This document shows positions 31,436 to 39,960 of a DNA stretch of 42,892 nucleotides, in pieces. The translations under genes and the position numbers were made by a program. The notes beneath the pieces were generated by a model. That model was not told the origin of the DNA. It worked only from the letters and a program-made list of their open reading frames with translations, and searched no databases. The first letter of the stretch is position 1. Each line of letters opens with the position of its first letter. This stretch comes from a virus. Location: IMG/VR virus record IMGVR_UViG_3300009506_000070, positions 1-42,892 of that record; one strand, given 5' to 3'.

Positions 31436-34056
31436 CCATTCAACTCCGCCCCTTCCAATCCGACCTATCCGCCCGTATCTCCGAAGCGTGGCGTGACGGC
31501 GCGCGTGATGTGCTCGGTGTGCTGCCCTGCGGTGCCGGTAAATCCGTGGTCGCCGCGCACTTTCTCGCGCATGAGCCGCACACTGCCGTCTTTGTCGCGC
31601 ATCGCTCAGAACTTGTGTCCGGCGAGAGCTTGGCGCTTGCACGTAACGGTGTGCGCCATCGTGTCATTGGTCAACCGGCATTGCGGCGCGAGTGCTCCAG
31701 GCGTCACGTTGCCGAGGGGCTGTACGATCACGTTGACCACCGAGCGCGAGTGGCGATAGCGAGTGTTGACACGTTGGTCGGTTTGCCCGACAACGACCCA
31801 TTGCGCGCCGAGTGTCGATTAGTCGTAACCGACGAGTGCTTCCCGGCAGGCACACTTGTCGATGGCGCTTCGATTGAAACGCTGCGGATCGGCGACACGG
31901 TTACGGCGTTCGATGAGACGACCGGCGAGTTCGCAAAGCGTCGTATTACCGCGCTACACCGCAATCCAATGCCTAAACACATGATGCGTATTGAAACGGC
32001 AGCGCATCATGTGTTACACTGCACACCAGGGCATCCGTTCTGGACGAAGCGCGGGTGGAAACTGGCTCACGAGCTAGACATTGACGACGAGGTGTACTGT
32101 GGCGAAAATAGTTCGACAAGTAGTGGCGTGCATAGAGTGCGGGAATCCTGCGACATTGGAGAAAAAATATCAACGCGACATGTACGCAGAGGATGGGCGG
32201 GCATTTTGTGGCAAAAAGTGTTCGGGGGCATATCGCGGGCGAATTTCGTCGGTGACGATGGCAAGAACAAATCGAAAGTACGCTTCGGAACGAATGAAAA
32301 AGAACAATCCGATGCGCGACGAAGCTGCGCGGAAAAAGATGTCAGAGACATTGCGTGCGATCAAACATGCTCCGAAAATACGAGGAGGGAATGGGAAAGA
32401 ACCTGCCGTGGCCGAACAAGTTTTAGCATTACTGTTCTCGGAGCACGGATTCATTCCGCAGTACGCGGTGAAAACTGGCGCGAAGCGTGGAAACGGTGTT
32501 TATCCCCAGTGCTACAAACCGGACTCGGCGAATCCAGAACTGAAGATCGCGCTGGAAGCCGACGGGCCGAGCCACTATTCTCTTACTCGTCGCGCGCAGG
32601 ACGCGAAGAAGGACGCCTTTTTAGTTGGTGCAGGTTGGACAGTGTTGAGATTTACCAACGAGCAGATATTGAACAACCCGACAAGTGTGTTGGAGACGGT
32701 TTTGTTTACAATATCGAAGTTGAAGAGTTGCACACCTATGTCGCAAACGGCGTAGTTGTTCACAACTGCCATCACCTCCTGCGCGAAAATAAGTGGGGCC
32801 GCGCGCTCGATATGTTCCCCAATGCACGCGGCCTTGGCCTATCCGCCACACCGTATCGTGCGGACGGCAAGGGGCTTGGTCGGCATGCGGATGGGGTGTT
32901 TGACGTGATGGTTGAAGGCCCGAATGCCCGCGAGATCGAGCTAATGGGGTTCCTCGCCCCGCATGTCATCTATGCCCCGCCATCCGACCTCGACCTGTCG
33001 CATGTGCCAGTTGCAGCATCCGGGGACTACTCCCCAAAGCCCCTTGCCGAAGCAACGCGCAAATCTCACATCCTGGGCGACGTGGTAGACCATTATCGCA
33101 GGCTGGCCGACGGATTGCTCGGCATGACGTTCTGCGTTGACGTGGAGAGTTGCGTCGCGGTCGCCGCAGCGTTCCGTGCCGCTGGCGTGCCTGCCGAGGT
33201 GGTCACAGGTAAGACACCGCCCGACGCGAGGAATGCCATATTCCGCAAATTCCGCAGCCGCCAGATCCTGCAACTCGTATCGTGCGAAATCGCTGGCGAA
33301 GGCTTCGACCTGCCCGACGTGGAGGTCATCTCGCTGGCCCGCGCGTCGGAGTCGTTCACACTGGCAACCCAGCAAATCGGTCGGGTAAAGCGCACGTTGC
33401 CCGGTAAGACCAAGGGCATCGTCATCGACCACGTTGGCAATACGACGCGCCATTGTCAAGCCAAGCGATGCCCGCAGACTGGCGAGTGGTACATTGCGGT
33501 CGGTGAACGCGAATGGACGCTTGACCGGCGTGAGCGACGCAGCGCCAGCAACAAGCCAACCGTAGCTATCACGACATGCCCGTCGTGTCTGAGAAGCTAC
33601 GAGCGCGTCATAGGGCGCAAATGCCCGTATTGTGCACATGAGGCACAACCGGCCGGGCGCAGCGCACCGGAGCAAGTGGATGGAGTGTTGGCAGAGCTTG
33701 ACCCCGCGGCACTCGCGGCGATGCAGCAGGCTATCGCGCATGTAGACGGTGCGCCGGCAATACCGTGGGGCGCGACTGCGGCTGTCCAGGGCGCAGTGAT
33801 GAAACGGCATCGGGAGCGACAAGAGGCGCAGGCTGCGTTGCGGCAGGCTATAGCGGTGTGGGCGGGCGGTCGGGCGCAGGGGCAGGACGCTGAGACGGTA
33901 GCGCGGTTGCAGCGGGAATTTTGGCTGTCATACGGGGTGGATGTAGCGACGGCGCAGGCGTTGGGGCGAACTGAGGCACTGGCACTGTTGGAACGTATTG
34001 ACAACACGGTCAACTTGCCTCACAATGTGTCACATCATACGACTGAGAGGAAATGA
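31432..34056 (+). CDS. SF2 DEAD/DEAH-type helicase interrupted by an intein
   Basis: An 874-residue precursor. The helicase (extein) parts are residues 1-135 and 446-874, giving about 564 residues after splicing. Motifs: FQSDLSARI, Walker A LPCGAGKS (~31-38), the DE of the DECH box at 134-135 with CHH at 446-448, motif III LGLSATPYR, and motif VI TQQIGRVKR. A C-terminal zinc finger, CPSCLRSYERVIGRKCPYC, follows. It resembles phage UvsW/RecG-like SF2 helicases. It would unwind DNA or remodel branched intermediates in replication and repair. Without splicing the ATP-hydrolysis motif is split, so activity should depend on removal of the intein. Confidence 0.9.
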   Translation: MTIQLRPFQSDLSARISEAWRDGARDVLGVLPCGAGKSVVAAHFLAHEPHTAVFVAHRSELVSGESLALARNGVRHRVIGQPALRRECSRRHVAEGLYDHVDHRARVAIASVDTLVGLPDNDPLRAECRLVVTDECFPAGTLVDGASIETLRIGDTVTAFDETTGEFAKRRITALHRNPMPKHMMRIETAAHHVLHCTPGHPFWTKRGWKLAHELDIDDEVYCGENSSTSSGVHRVRESCDIGEKISTRHVRRGWAGILWQKVFGGISRANFVGDDGKNKSKVRFGTNEKEQSDARRSCAEKDVRDIACDQTCSENTRREWERTCRGRTSFSITVLGARIHSAVRGENWREAWKRCLSPVLQTGLGESRTEDRAGSRRAEPLFSYSSRAGREEGRLFSWCRLDSVEIYQRADIEQPDKCVGDGFVYNIEVEELHTYVANGVVVHNCHHLLRENKWGRALDMFPNARGLGLSATPYRADGKGLGRHADGVFDVMVEGPNAREIELMGFLAPHVIYAPPSDLDLSHVPVAASGDYSPKPLAEATRKSHILGDVVDHYRRLADGLLGMTFCVDVESCVAVAAAFRAAGVPAEVVTGKTPPDARNAIFRKFRSRQILQLVSCEIAGEGFDLPDVEVISLARASESFTLATQQIGRVKRTLPGKTKGIVIDHVGNTTRHCQAKRCPQTGEWYIAVGEREWTLDRRERRSASNKPTVAITTCPSCLRSYERVIGRKCPYCAHEAQPAGRSAPEQVDGVLAELDPAALAAMQQAIAHVDGAPAIPWGATAAVQGAVMKRHRERQEAQAALRQAIAVWAGGRAQGQDAETVARLQREFWLSYGVDVATAQALGRTEALALLERIDNTVNLPHNVSHHTTERK
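31837..32766 (+). other. intein in the helicase DECH motif (310 residues)
   Basis: The intein starts with CFPAGTLVDG (block A, Cys 1), continues to HHVLHCTPGHPFWTKRG (block B with T-x2-H), and ends with VYNIEVEELHTYVANGVVVH then Asn (blocks F and G). It is followed by Cys as the +1 residue. All catalytic residues for class 1 splicing are present. Insertion between DE and CH of the Walker B box is a typical conserved site. The middle part of this frame (about residues 90-300 of the intein) matches no known fold; it overlaps a homing endonuclease read in another frame (32099-32755). Confidence 0.88.
32099..32755 (+). CDS. EDxHD (Vsr/DUF559-like) homing endonuclease nested out of frame in the intein
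   Basis: A 218-residue protein in the +1 frame relative to the helicase. GTG 32099 with GAGGT upstream is a plausible start; the frame opens at TTG 32081. Domains: a zinc ribbon (CIECGNPATLEKKY then FCGKKC), a NUMOD3-like motif (ASERMKKNNPMRDEAARKKM), and a Vsr/DUF559-type nuclease (LKIALEADGPSHYSLTRRAQ, DAKKDAFLVGAGWTVLRFTN) with the Glu, Asp, His and Asp of the EDxHD family. It lies wholly inside the intein, stops 11 bases before its end, and shares bases with intein block F. It would cut intein-less alleles and promote homing. It could be expressed from its own start or by frameshifting. Confidence 0.78.
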   Translation: MAKIVRQVVACIECGNPATLEKKYQRDMYAEDGRAFCGKKCSGAYRGRISSVTMARTNRKYASERMKKNNPMRDEAARKKMSETLRAIKHAPKIRGGNGKEPAVAEQVLALLFSEHGFIPQYAVKTGAKRGNGVYPQCYKPDSANPELKIALEADGPSHYSLTRRAQDAKKDAFLVGAGWTVLRFTNEQILNNPTSVLETVLFTISKLKSCTPMSQTA

Positions 34057-34057
34057 A

Positions 34058-34443
<386 letters not shown>

Positions 34444-34447
<4 letters not shown>

Positions 34448-34926
34448 CCAACCGCATGCTACACGACTGGTCAATCCACCATCACGTCTCGCTCGAAGCG
34501 TTGCAGGAATTGCACGTATTGCTCACGAGTACCGTGCCGTTGCCAAACCCAGGCGCGGGGCAGTCGGAGAGCGATGTGCAAGCCCGCGTCCGTCTAGCTG
34601 CGTCACAAGCGGGCAACGTGCTGTGGCGCAACAATACTGGCGTGTTGCCAGATGCCAGAGGCGTGCCGGTACGGTTCGGATTGTGCAATGAGTCGCCCGC
34701 TGTAAATGCGAGTTGCAAGTCCTCGGACTTAATTGGAATCAAACGTGTGCTCATCGCTCAGGCGCATGTCGGGCACACCATCGGACAGTTTTATGCACGC
34801 GAGGTCAAGCGTGCGGGATGGCGCTACACTGGCACGCCGCGCGAGACCGCACAGTTGCGTTTCATCGAGGCGGTTGTGGCGATGGGTGGGGATGCGGGCT
34901 TCGCTACGTCAGAGGGAGATTTATGA
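34444..34926 (+). CDS. VRR-NUC domain nuclease
   Basis: A 160-residue protein starting in an ATGA overlap. Residues ~38-155 show the VRR-NUC pattern: ESDVQARVRLAASQAGNVLW, RNNTGVLPDARG, SSDLIGIKRVLI (Asp) and YAREVKRAGWRYTGTPRETA (E-x-K), ending with AQLRFIEAVVAMGGDAGFAT. It is a PD-(D/E)XK-type nuclease thought to act on branched or single-strand DNA. It belongs to the replication/repair operon between helicase and methyltransferase. Confidence 0.87.
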
Positions 34927-35123
34927 CCCGCGCCGCCTACCAACGCTCCACCCTCCCCCGCCTCGGCTACACTTACGAGCGCGCGATGAGTGCGCCTCAC
35001 TTGGCGATATGCTTGCGGCACTTGGAGCGACACCGCAAAACACGCAGCAACGATACGATTTATTGCTCATGCGGCAAGGCATGGGATGTGAAGGACACAA
35101 TACCGGAGAGTTGCACAAAATGA
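34923..35123 (+). CDS. small zinc-binding-like protein
   Basis: A 66-residue protein whose ATG overlaps the VRR-NUC stop (ATGA); the longer frame from 34713 is rejected. It begins MTRAAYQRSTLPRLGYTYER and contains HLAICLRHLERHRKT and IYCSCGKAWDV, so one Cys/His and one C-x-C group could bind zinc. It ends in an ATGA overlap. The function is unknown. Confidence 0.65.
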   Translation: MTRAAYQRSTLPRLGYTYERAMSAPHLAICLRHLERHRKTRSNDTIYCSCGKAWDVKDTIPESCTK

Positions 35124-35365
35124 GTGAAATGTTTGAAGGTAATTCAAATCTTAATGAACGCATCGTAATGGGGAGATTACGTGTCTTGCGGTGGCCGCGT
35201 CCTGTGACTTGGGCTGATGTGGCACAATCACGCAGGCGATACTCCAATTTCAACATGCGCCATCTCGAAGTGACGTGTGCTTTTGTCAAGAAAGACATCG
35301 CGCGGAAAGCCAAAAAATGGTGGGATGATTTTTACAAGAACAACGGAGGGGGTGGCAAACCATGA
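35120..35365 (+). CDS. small basic hypothetical protein
   Basis: An 81-residue protein fixed by ATGA overlaps at both ends (the longer frame from 34733 is rejected). It contains RLRVLRWPRPVTWADVAQSR, which could be a short helix-turn-helix-like segment, and ends with a Gly/Lys-rich tail. The basic composition suggests nucleic-acid binding, but this is inference. Confidence 0.6.
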   Translation: MSEMFEGNSNLNERIVMGRLRVLRWPRPVTWADVAQSRRRYSNFNMRHLEVTCAFVKKDIARKAKKWWDDFYKNNGGGGKP

Positions 35366-35562
35366 GCGGCGCACAATACACTTTAGTAATTACCGGAAGG
35401 CCGATAAATGATGTGTTGGCCGAGGTTGCATTTCAAACATACCTGCGCACGGGAGTTAGAGTGCAACACGTTGAGTTTAACTGGACAAAAAACGCAGCGC
35501 CAGCCAATCATGAGTTAATGATAGCTAGTGTGTCCGTAACCAGTATCGGGGGCCCACTGTGA
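35362..35562 (+). CDS. small hypothetical protein
   Basis: A 66-residue protein in an ATGA-GTGA tiled run. It begins MSGAQYTLVITGRPINDVLA and is predicted as alternating beta and alpha without Cys or acidic clusters. No family is recognised. Confidence 0.6.
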   Translation: MSGAQYTLVITGRPINDVLAEVAFQTYLRTGVRVQHVEFNWTKNAAPANHELMIASVSVTSIGGPL

Positions 35563-35852
35563 AAGATAAACGCAAGCAACAAATCCTCACCGCCGCCGTG
35601 ACCGAAGCGCGACAACACGGCTACCGGAACGTAACGCGCGAGGCGATTGCCCAGCGTGCCGGATGTGCCGCCGGTCTGGTATCACATTATTTTGGCACGA
35701 TGGTTGACCTCAAGCGCGCGATCATGTCCGAGGCGATACGAACTCGGGAGTTGCGCATCGTGGCGCAAGGTATTGCGGACGGGCATCCGAAGGCGAAGCG
35801 TGCGCCGGATGATTTGAAGTTGGAGGCATTGAAGTATTTGATGGGGGTGTGA
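35559..35852 (+). CDS. TetR-type DNA-binding domain protein without ligand domain
   Basis: A 97-residue protein with a GTG start in a GTGA overlap. Residues ~1-50 match the TetR N-terminal HTH: KQQILTAAVTEARQHGYRNV, TREAIAQRAGCAAGLVSHYF, then GTMVDLKRAIM. TetR proteins are usually ~190-220 residues with a ligand-binding dimer domain, which is missing here; the rest is a short helical tail. It could be a compact repressor, an antagonist, or an ssDNA/dsDNA-binding protein. It directly precedes the methyltransferase. It is a candidate for recognising the TGAC-N6-GTCA sites, without direct evidence. Confidence 0.78.
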   Translation: MKDKRKQQILTAAVTEARQHGYRNVTREAIAQRAGCAAGLVSHYFGTMVDLKRAIMSEAIRTRELRIVAQGIADGHPKAKRAPDDLKLEALKYLMGV

Positions 35853-36805
35853 CTGTGATCCTATTTGGAGATTGCCGCGAATCCATGCGCGCCATGAGTA
35901 TGGTGGGTTTCAAAGCTCAGATGTGCGTGACAAGCCCACCATATTTTGGTCTGCGCGACTATGGACACGAGGGGCAGTTGGGATTGGAACAAACGCCCGA
36001 GCAATACGTTGCAAATATGGTTGAGGTGTTCAGGCTAGTGCGCGAATTGCTGCATGACGATGGAACCCTGTGGTTGAACATCGGGGATAGTTACAGCAAC
36101 ATCGGAAAAAGCGGAGGCTACACCGGAGGAATTTGCGCCAAGGGGGTGCAGGGGGAAGCAAGCAGGGGGTGTGGCAATCGTAGCCTTGAGCGCAGCAAGC
36201 AACTTGCCGATACAGGATTAAAGCCTAAAGACCTGATCGGCATACCTTGGATGTTGGCCTTCGCGCTCCGTGCCGATGGGTGGTATTTGCGGCAAGACAT
36301 CATCTGGAATAAACCGAACCCGATGCCGGAGAGTGTGCGTGATCGTTGCACTAAAGCGCATGAGTATGTTTTCCTGTTGAGTAAGTCGGGTAAGTATTAC
36401 TTTGACAACGAAGCAATTAAAGAACCGGCGATATGGGCGGGCGACGCGAGAAAAGGAAAAGGTCGTTTGACTTACGACGGTAAGCGGCAGGGTGGTGAGG
36501 GCGAGGGGCGGGAGGCATTCGTGAGCATATTAGAAACTCGTAATCGCCGTTCCGTTTGGTCTGTTGCGACACGCCCGTACAAAGGCGCGCATTTTGCGAC
36601 ATTCCCGCCAGCATTGATCGAGCCGTGCATCCTCGCGGGAAGTCGCCCGAATGACGTGGTATTTGACCCGTTCATGGGTAGCGGAACGACCGCCGAGGTT
36701 GCGATCAAACACGGGCGTCAATATCTCGGATGCGAATTGAACGAAGCGTACAAACCGTTGCAGGATGAACGTATCCGTAACGCATCTAAACCGACTGAGG
36801 GTTAA
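35849..36805 (+). CDS. DNA methyltransferase (beta class, N4-C or N6-A)
   Basis: A 318-residue protein. The catalytic motif IV TSPPY comes first (~28-32) and the SAM-binding motif I DPFMGSGTT is near the C-terminus (~273-281), which is the beta-class order. DIIWNKPNPMPESVRDR and HEYVFLLSKSGKYYFDNEAI are typical companion segments. SPPY is seen in both m4C and some m6A enzymes. No matching restriction enzyme is nearby, so it is probably an orphan that shields phage DNA or regulates it. GTG 35849 overlaps the previous stop; a second GTG six bases later is possible. Confidence 0.9.
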   Translation: MTVILFGDCRESMRAMSMVGFKAQMCVTSPPYFGLRDYGHEGQLGLEQTPEQYVANMVEVFRLVRELLHDDGTLWLNIGDSYSNIGKSGGYTGGICAKGVQGEASRGCGNRSLERSKQLADTGLKPKDLIGIPWMLAFALRADGWYLRQDIIWNKPNPMPESVRDRCTKAHEYVFLLSKSGKYYFDNEAIKEPAIWAGDARKGKGRLTYDGKRQGGEGEGREAFVSILETRNRRSVWSVATRPYKGAHFATFPPALIEPCILAGSRPNDVVFDPFMGSGTTAEVAIKHGRQYLGCELNEAYKPLQDERIRNASKPTEG

Positions 36806-36807
36806 AT

Positions 36808-39213
36808 ATGTCACTCACCACACTACCCGCAGCACTTGCTGCGATGGCGCAGTACCCTCAGTTTGTTCTGTATCGCCTGCAACCGTCGAGCAAGCCGGGC
36901 AAGATGGATAAGTTGCCGGTCGATTGGATGACGGGGCAGTTGCCGGAGAAGGGCAAAGGGGGCAGCCAGATATGGACAACCTTTGCCAACGTTGCGGCGC
37001 TCGCCCCATTGTACGGGCCGGAGTACGGGGTTGGCTTCTCATTCTCCGATGCGGATAAATTCTGGTTCCTCGACATCGACAATTGCCTGATCGACGCACC
37101 GACGCCGCGCTGGTCCGATGTCGCAATGGAGATATGCGCCGCGCTGCCAGGATGCGCGATCGAGATTAGCCAGTCCGGGCGCGGCCTGCATCTGTTCGGC
37201 ACTGGCACTATGCCAGACCATGCATGCAAGAATGTGCCGCTCGGTCTTGAACTGTACCACCGAGACCGTTTTGTGGCACTTACCGGCACCGGTGCGGTAG
37301 GAGACTGCACAACCGACCATACCGCTGCACTTGCCAACGTGGTGCAACGCTACTTCCCGCCCACTCCCCCCACCAGCGCCACCCCCGCCGACTGGGCAAC
37401 TGGACCATGCGCCGAATGGCGCGGCCCCGCCGACGATGCCGAACTCATCCGGCGCATGATGGCGTCCCACAGTAACCCGTTCTCAGGCAAGGCCAACGTG
37501 CAAGACCTGTGGACGCGCAACGTCGAGGTGCTGGCGCGTACCTACCCATCGCAGAGCGGCGACCCATACGACGGATCGAGCGCAGACATGGCGCTCGCCT
37601 CCCACCTCGCCTTCTGGACCGGCAAAGACTGCGAGCGTATCGAGCGCCTGATGCACATGTCCGGCCTCAAGCGCGACAAATACGACCGCGAGGACTATCT
37701 GCGCATGCGCACCATACCGACCGCCGTGGCTGGATGTACCAACGTGTACAAGGAGCGCGAGATTGAGACAGTGCCCGAGGCTGCGGCGTCACAAGCACCG
37801 ACGGCGCAATTGATACAGGGCAGCACGTTTGCCGATTTGGACGATCAATTGCGTCTGTTCCAAGGTTGCGTGTATGTCGTGTCGCGTCATCAGGTGCTTG
37901 TGCCGGGTGGCCATTTGGTTGATGCTGGGCGGTTCAACGCAATGGCACCGTGGAACAAATACACGTACATGCTCGACGCGGCCAATGAAAAGACGACCCG
38001 CAAGGCTTTTGAGGCGCTGACCCAATCGCAGGCGCTGGCATGGCCGCAGGCGCATGATGTGTGCTTCAGGCCAGAGTTGCCGCCGGGCCACATCACACCG
38101 GACGGGTTGGTCAATACGTGGTGGCCGGTTGAGACGCCGTGTATTGAGGGTGACGTGACGCCATTCATGCGCCACTTGGAGAAGCTGCTGCCGGTAAAGC
38201 GCGACCGCGACATCCTGCTCAATTATGCTGCCGCCCTTGTGCAATATCCTGGCGACAAGTTCCAGTGGTGGCCGTTGATACAAGGTGTGGAGGGTAACGG
38301 CAAGACGATGTTGCTTGAGGTGTTGGAGTATTGCGTGGGCGAGCGGTACTGTCACAGGCCAAACGCATCCGAGATTGCCGGGAGTGGGGGGAAGTTTACC
38401 GGATGGCTGGAGGGTAAGGTATTGGTCGGGTTTGAGGAGGTCAGGACGAGCCACAAGACCGAGGTGCTGGAAATTTTGAAGCCGATGGTGACGAACAATC
38501 GGCTTGAATTTCAGAGCAAGGGGGTTGACCAAACTACGGGGGACAATCGAGCGAACGGCATTTTGCATAGCAATCACAAGGATGCGATAGCAATTGCCAT
38601 GAAGAACCGCAGATACGCGCCGTTCTTTACGGCTCAGCAATCCGAGGGGGATTTGGAACGCGATGGCATGACTGGATCGTATTTTCCCAATTTGTATCGA
38701 TGGTTGCGGCACGAAGGGGGGTTGGCTCATTTGAACCATTTTCTTCACAATATGCCGTTGGAGCGCGAGTTGAATCCGGCGCTCAACAACGGTGGGGAAG
38801 CGCATCGTCGCCCGGTAACGTCGAGTCTGGATGAGGCTGTTGCGGTGAGCATGGGCCGCGTGGAGCAAGAGGTGATGGAGGCCGTCCAAGAGTGCAAGTT
38901 GGGTTTTGCAGGGGGGTGGATCAGCAGCATCGAGCTTGACCGGCTGTTGCAGGAACGGCGTATCGATGGGCTCATCCCGCGCGTCAAGAGGCCTGAAATG
39001 CTGCGCAGTCTGGGATATGTGCATCATCCAGGATTACACGGAGGCCGGGCATCGTCGCCCACATCGGACGGGCGCAAGCCGGTGCTCTACGTCAAGGAAG
39101 GACATATCGCGTCACAAGTGCAAGGAGGCGCTGCTATCACACGGGCATATGAAGCGGCGCAATTGCCGCAAGTGTTCCAAAAGGGGCTTGACTCAAATGT
39201 GCAAGTTGGTTAA
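36808..39213 (+). CDS. primase-polymerase/helicase fusion
   Basis: An 801-residue replication protein. The N-terminal primase-polymerase part has FWFLDIDNCL (metal-binding D-x-D, ~86-95) and ISQSGRGLHLFG (~120-131, the S-x-H motif). The C-terminal SF3/D5-type helicase has Walker A QGVEGNGKTMLLEVLEYCVG (~492-511), a Walker B-like VLVGFEEVRTSHK (Glu-Glu), and a sensor region with ILHSNHKDAIAI. It would prime and unwind the phage replication fork, working with the family A polymerase. The start overlaps nothing; it lies two bases after the methyltransferase stop. It ends shortly before a terminator. Confidence 0.9.
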   Translation: MSLTTLPAALAAMAQYPQFVLYRLQPSSKPGKMDKLPVDWMTGQLPEKGKGGSQIWTTFANVAALAPLYGPEYGVGFSFSDADKFWFLDIDNCLIDAPTPRWSDVAMEICAALPGCAIEISQSGRGLHLFGTGTMPDHACKNVPLGLELYHRDRFVALTGTGAVGDCTTDHTAALANVVQRYFPPTPPTSATPADWATGPCAEWRGPADDAELIRRMMASHSNPFSGKANVQDLWTRNVEVLARTYPSQSGDPYDGSSADMALASHLAFWTGKDCERIERLMHMSGLKRDKYDREDYLRMRTIPTAVAGCTNVYKEREIETVPEAAASQAPTAQLIQGSTFADLDDQLRLFQGCVYVVSRHQVLVPGGHLVDAGRFNAMAPWNKYTYMLDAANEKTTRKAFEALTQSQALAWPQAHDVCFRPELPPGHITPDGLVNTWWPVETPCIEGDVTPFMRHLEKLLPVKRDRDILLNYAAALVQYPGDKFQWWPLIQGVEGNGKTMLLEVLEYCVGERYCHRPNASEIAGSGGKFTGWLEGKVLVGFEEVRTSHKTEVLEILKPMVTNNRLEFQSKGVDQTTGDNRANGILHSNHKDAIAIAMKNRRYAPFFTAQQSEGDLERDGMTGSYFPNLYRWLRHEGGLAHLNHFLHNMPLERELNPALNNGGEAHRRPVTSSLDEAVAVSMGRVEQEVMEAVQECKLGFAGGWISSIELDRLLQERRIDGLIPRVKRPEMLRSLGYVHHPGLHGGRASSPTSDGRKPVLYVKEGHIASQVQGGAAITRAYEAAQLPQVFQKGLDSNVQVG

Positions 39214-39249
39214 TATGAGCGCATACCCTCTCCTCAGTCGGTATCCCCC

Positions 39250-39292
39250 AAACCGCCACGCCTCTCAACGATGCGCACCAGGCGGTTTTTCT
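39250..39292 (+). terminator. rho-independent terminator of the plus early operon
   Basis: AAACCGCC (39250-39257) and GGCGGTTT (39281-39288) form an 8-base stem with a 23-base loop, followed by TTTCTAT. It lies 37 bases after the primase-helicase stop. AAGGAG for the next gene follows, so downstream genes may be reached by read-through or need their own promoter. Confidence 0.7.
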
Positions 39293-39308
39293 ATAAGGAG
39301 CAATTGAC

Positions 39309-39662
39309 ATGAAGAAATTGGCTTTGGCAGTTTTGGCAGTATCCATGACGGCTTGTGCGAGTTACCGTCCAGTAGTTGACACGAAGGGGGTTGATCAAAT
39401 CGCCTTTGAGCAAGATATGGCGGAATGTCAGAAGTTGGCGGAAGAGGTCAACCCAGCAAAGAATGTGGTTGGCGGGGCGCTCATTGGCGCGGTGCTGGGC
39501 GCTGCAATTGGCTCGATTGGCGGCAATGGTGATATCGCCGGTTTGGTTGCGTCACAAGGGGCTGTGACGGGTGCTGCAGTAGGCGGCGGCACTGCGGCCG
39601 GCTCTCAAATGGATATCGTCAGCAAGTGCATGGCCGGGCGTGGGTACAAGGTGCTTAACTGA
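39309..39662 (+). CDS. glycine-zipper lipoprotein
   Basis: A 117-residue protein with a signal peptide and lipobox (LAVLAVSMTAC, Cys 17). The middle is a Gly/Ala-rich zipper (GGALIGAVLGAAIGSIGG, then VTGAAVGGGTAAGSQ), similar to bacterial glycine-zipper outer-membrane lipoproteins. Two conserved-looking Cys residues (AECQ, SKCMAGRGY) may form a disulphide. Ribosome site AAGGAG. In a phage it could alter the envelope against superinfection or aid lysis; the role is inferred. It may have been taken from a host gene. Confidence 0.8.
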   Translation: MKKLALAVLAVSMTACASYRPVVDTKGVDQIAFEQDMAECQKLAEEVNPAKNVVGGALIGAVLGAAIGSIGGNGDIAGLVASQGAVTGAAVGGGTAAGSQMDIVSKCMAGRGYKVLN

Positions 39663-39847
39663 TGGATGCGTTCGACCGAGCAACAGAACTTGAAATGAAG
39701 GATCGGGAGTTGTGCATCGCAAACGCCAGGAAAGCACAACCAGTGTTGGCTTCCGGCGTTTGCCACAATTGCGGAGAAAAAGTGCAAGGTCATTTTTGCG
39801 ATTCCGACTGCCGGGACGATTGGGAGAAGCGGCGCAGGTTGCAATAA
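39662..39847 (+). CDS. small zinc-finger protein (DksA/TraR-like?)
   Basis: A 61-residue protein coupled by TGATG to the lipoprotein. A helical N-terminus (MDAFDRATELEMKDRELCIA) is followed by CHNCGEKVQGHFCDSDC, a four-Cys zinc finger. This layout recalls short phage DksA/TraR-type or DUF2116-like proteins. DksA-like proteins act on RNA polymerase, which would fit a phage regulator, but the acidic DksA tip is not evident. The stop codon lies in the first copy of a 35-base tandem repeat. Confidence 0.65.
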   Translation: MDAFDRATELEMKDRELCIANARKAQPVLASGVCHNCGEKVQGHFCDSDCRDDWEKRRRLQ

Positions 39848-39907
39848 AAAGTGCGAACGGGTTTTTGTGCGAGTTGCAATAAAAAGTGCGAACGGGTTTT
39901 TGTGCGA
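39838..39907 (+). repeat. perfect 35-base tandem duplication with a partial third copy
   Basis: Two exact copies (39838-39872 and 39873-39907) contain GTTGCAATAAAAAGTGCGAA and an ACGGGTTTTTG element. A partial third copy (ACGGGTTTTTGCGCGAGTTG) follows. The first copy includes the end of the zinc-finger gene. It looks like recent slippage or unequal recombination. It fills the gap before the repeat-rich HNH gene. Confidence 0.9.
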
Positions 39908-39960
39908 ACGGGTTTTTGCGCGAGTTGAAAAAAAAATGCGAGTTGGAAAAAAGTGCGAGC

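Noticed and set aside
37789-39027. 412-residue minus-strand frame
   Set aside because: It is antisense to the primase-helicase, whose motifs are clear; the reverse product has no domain.
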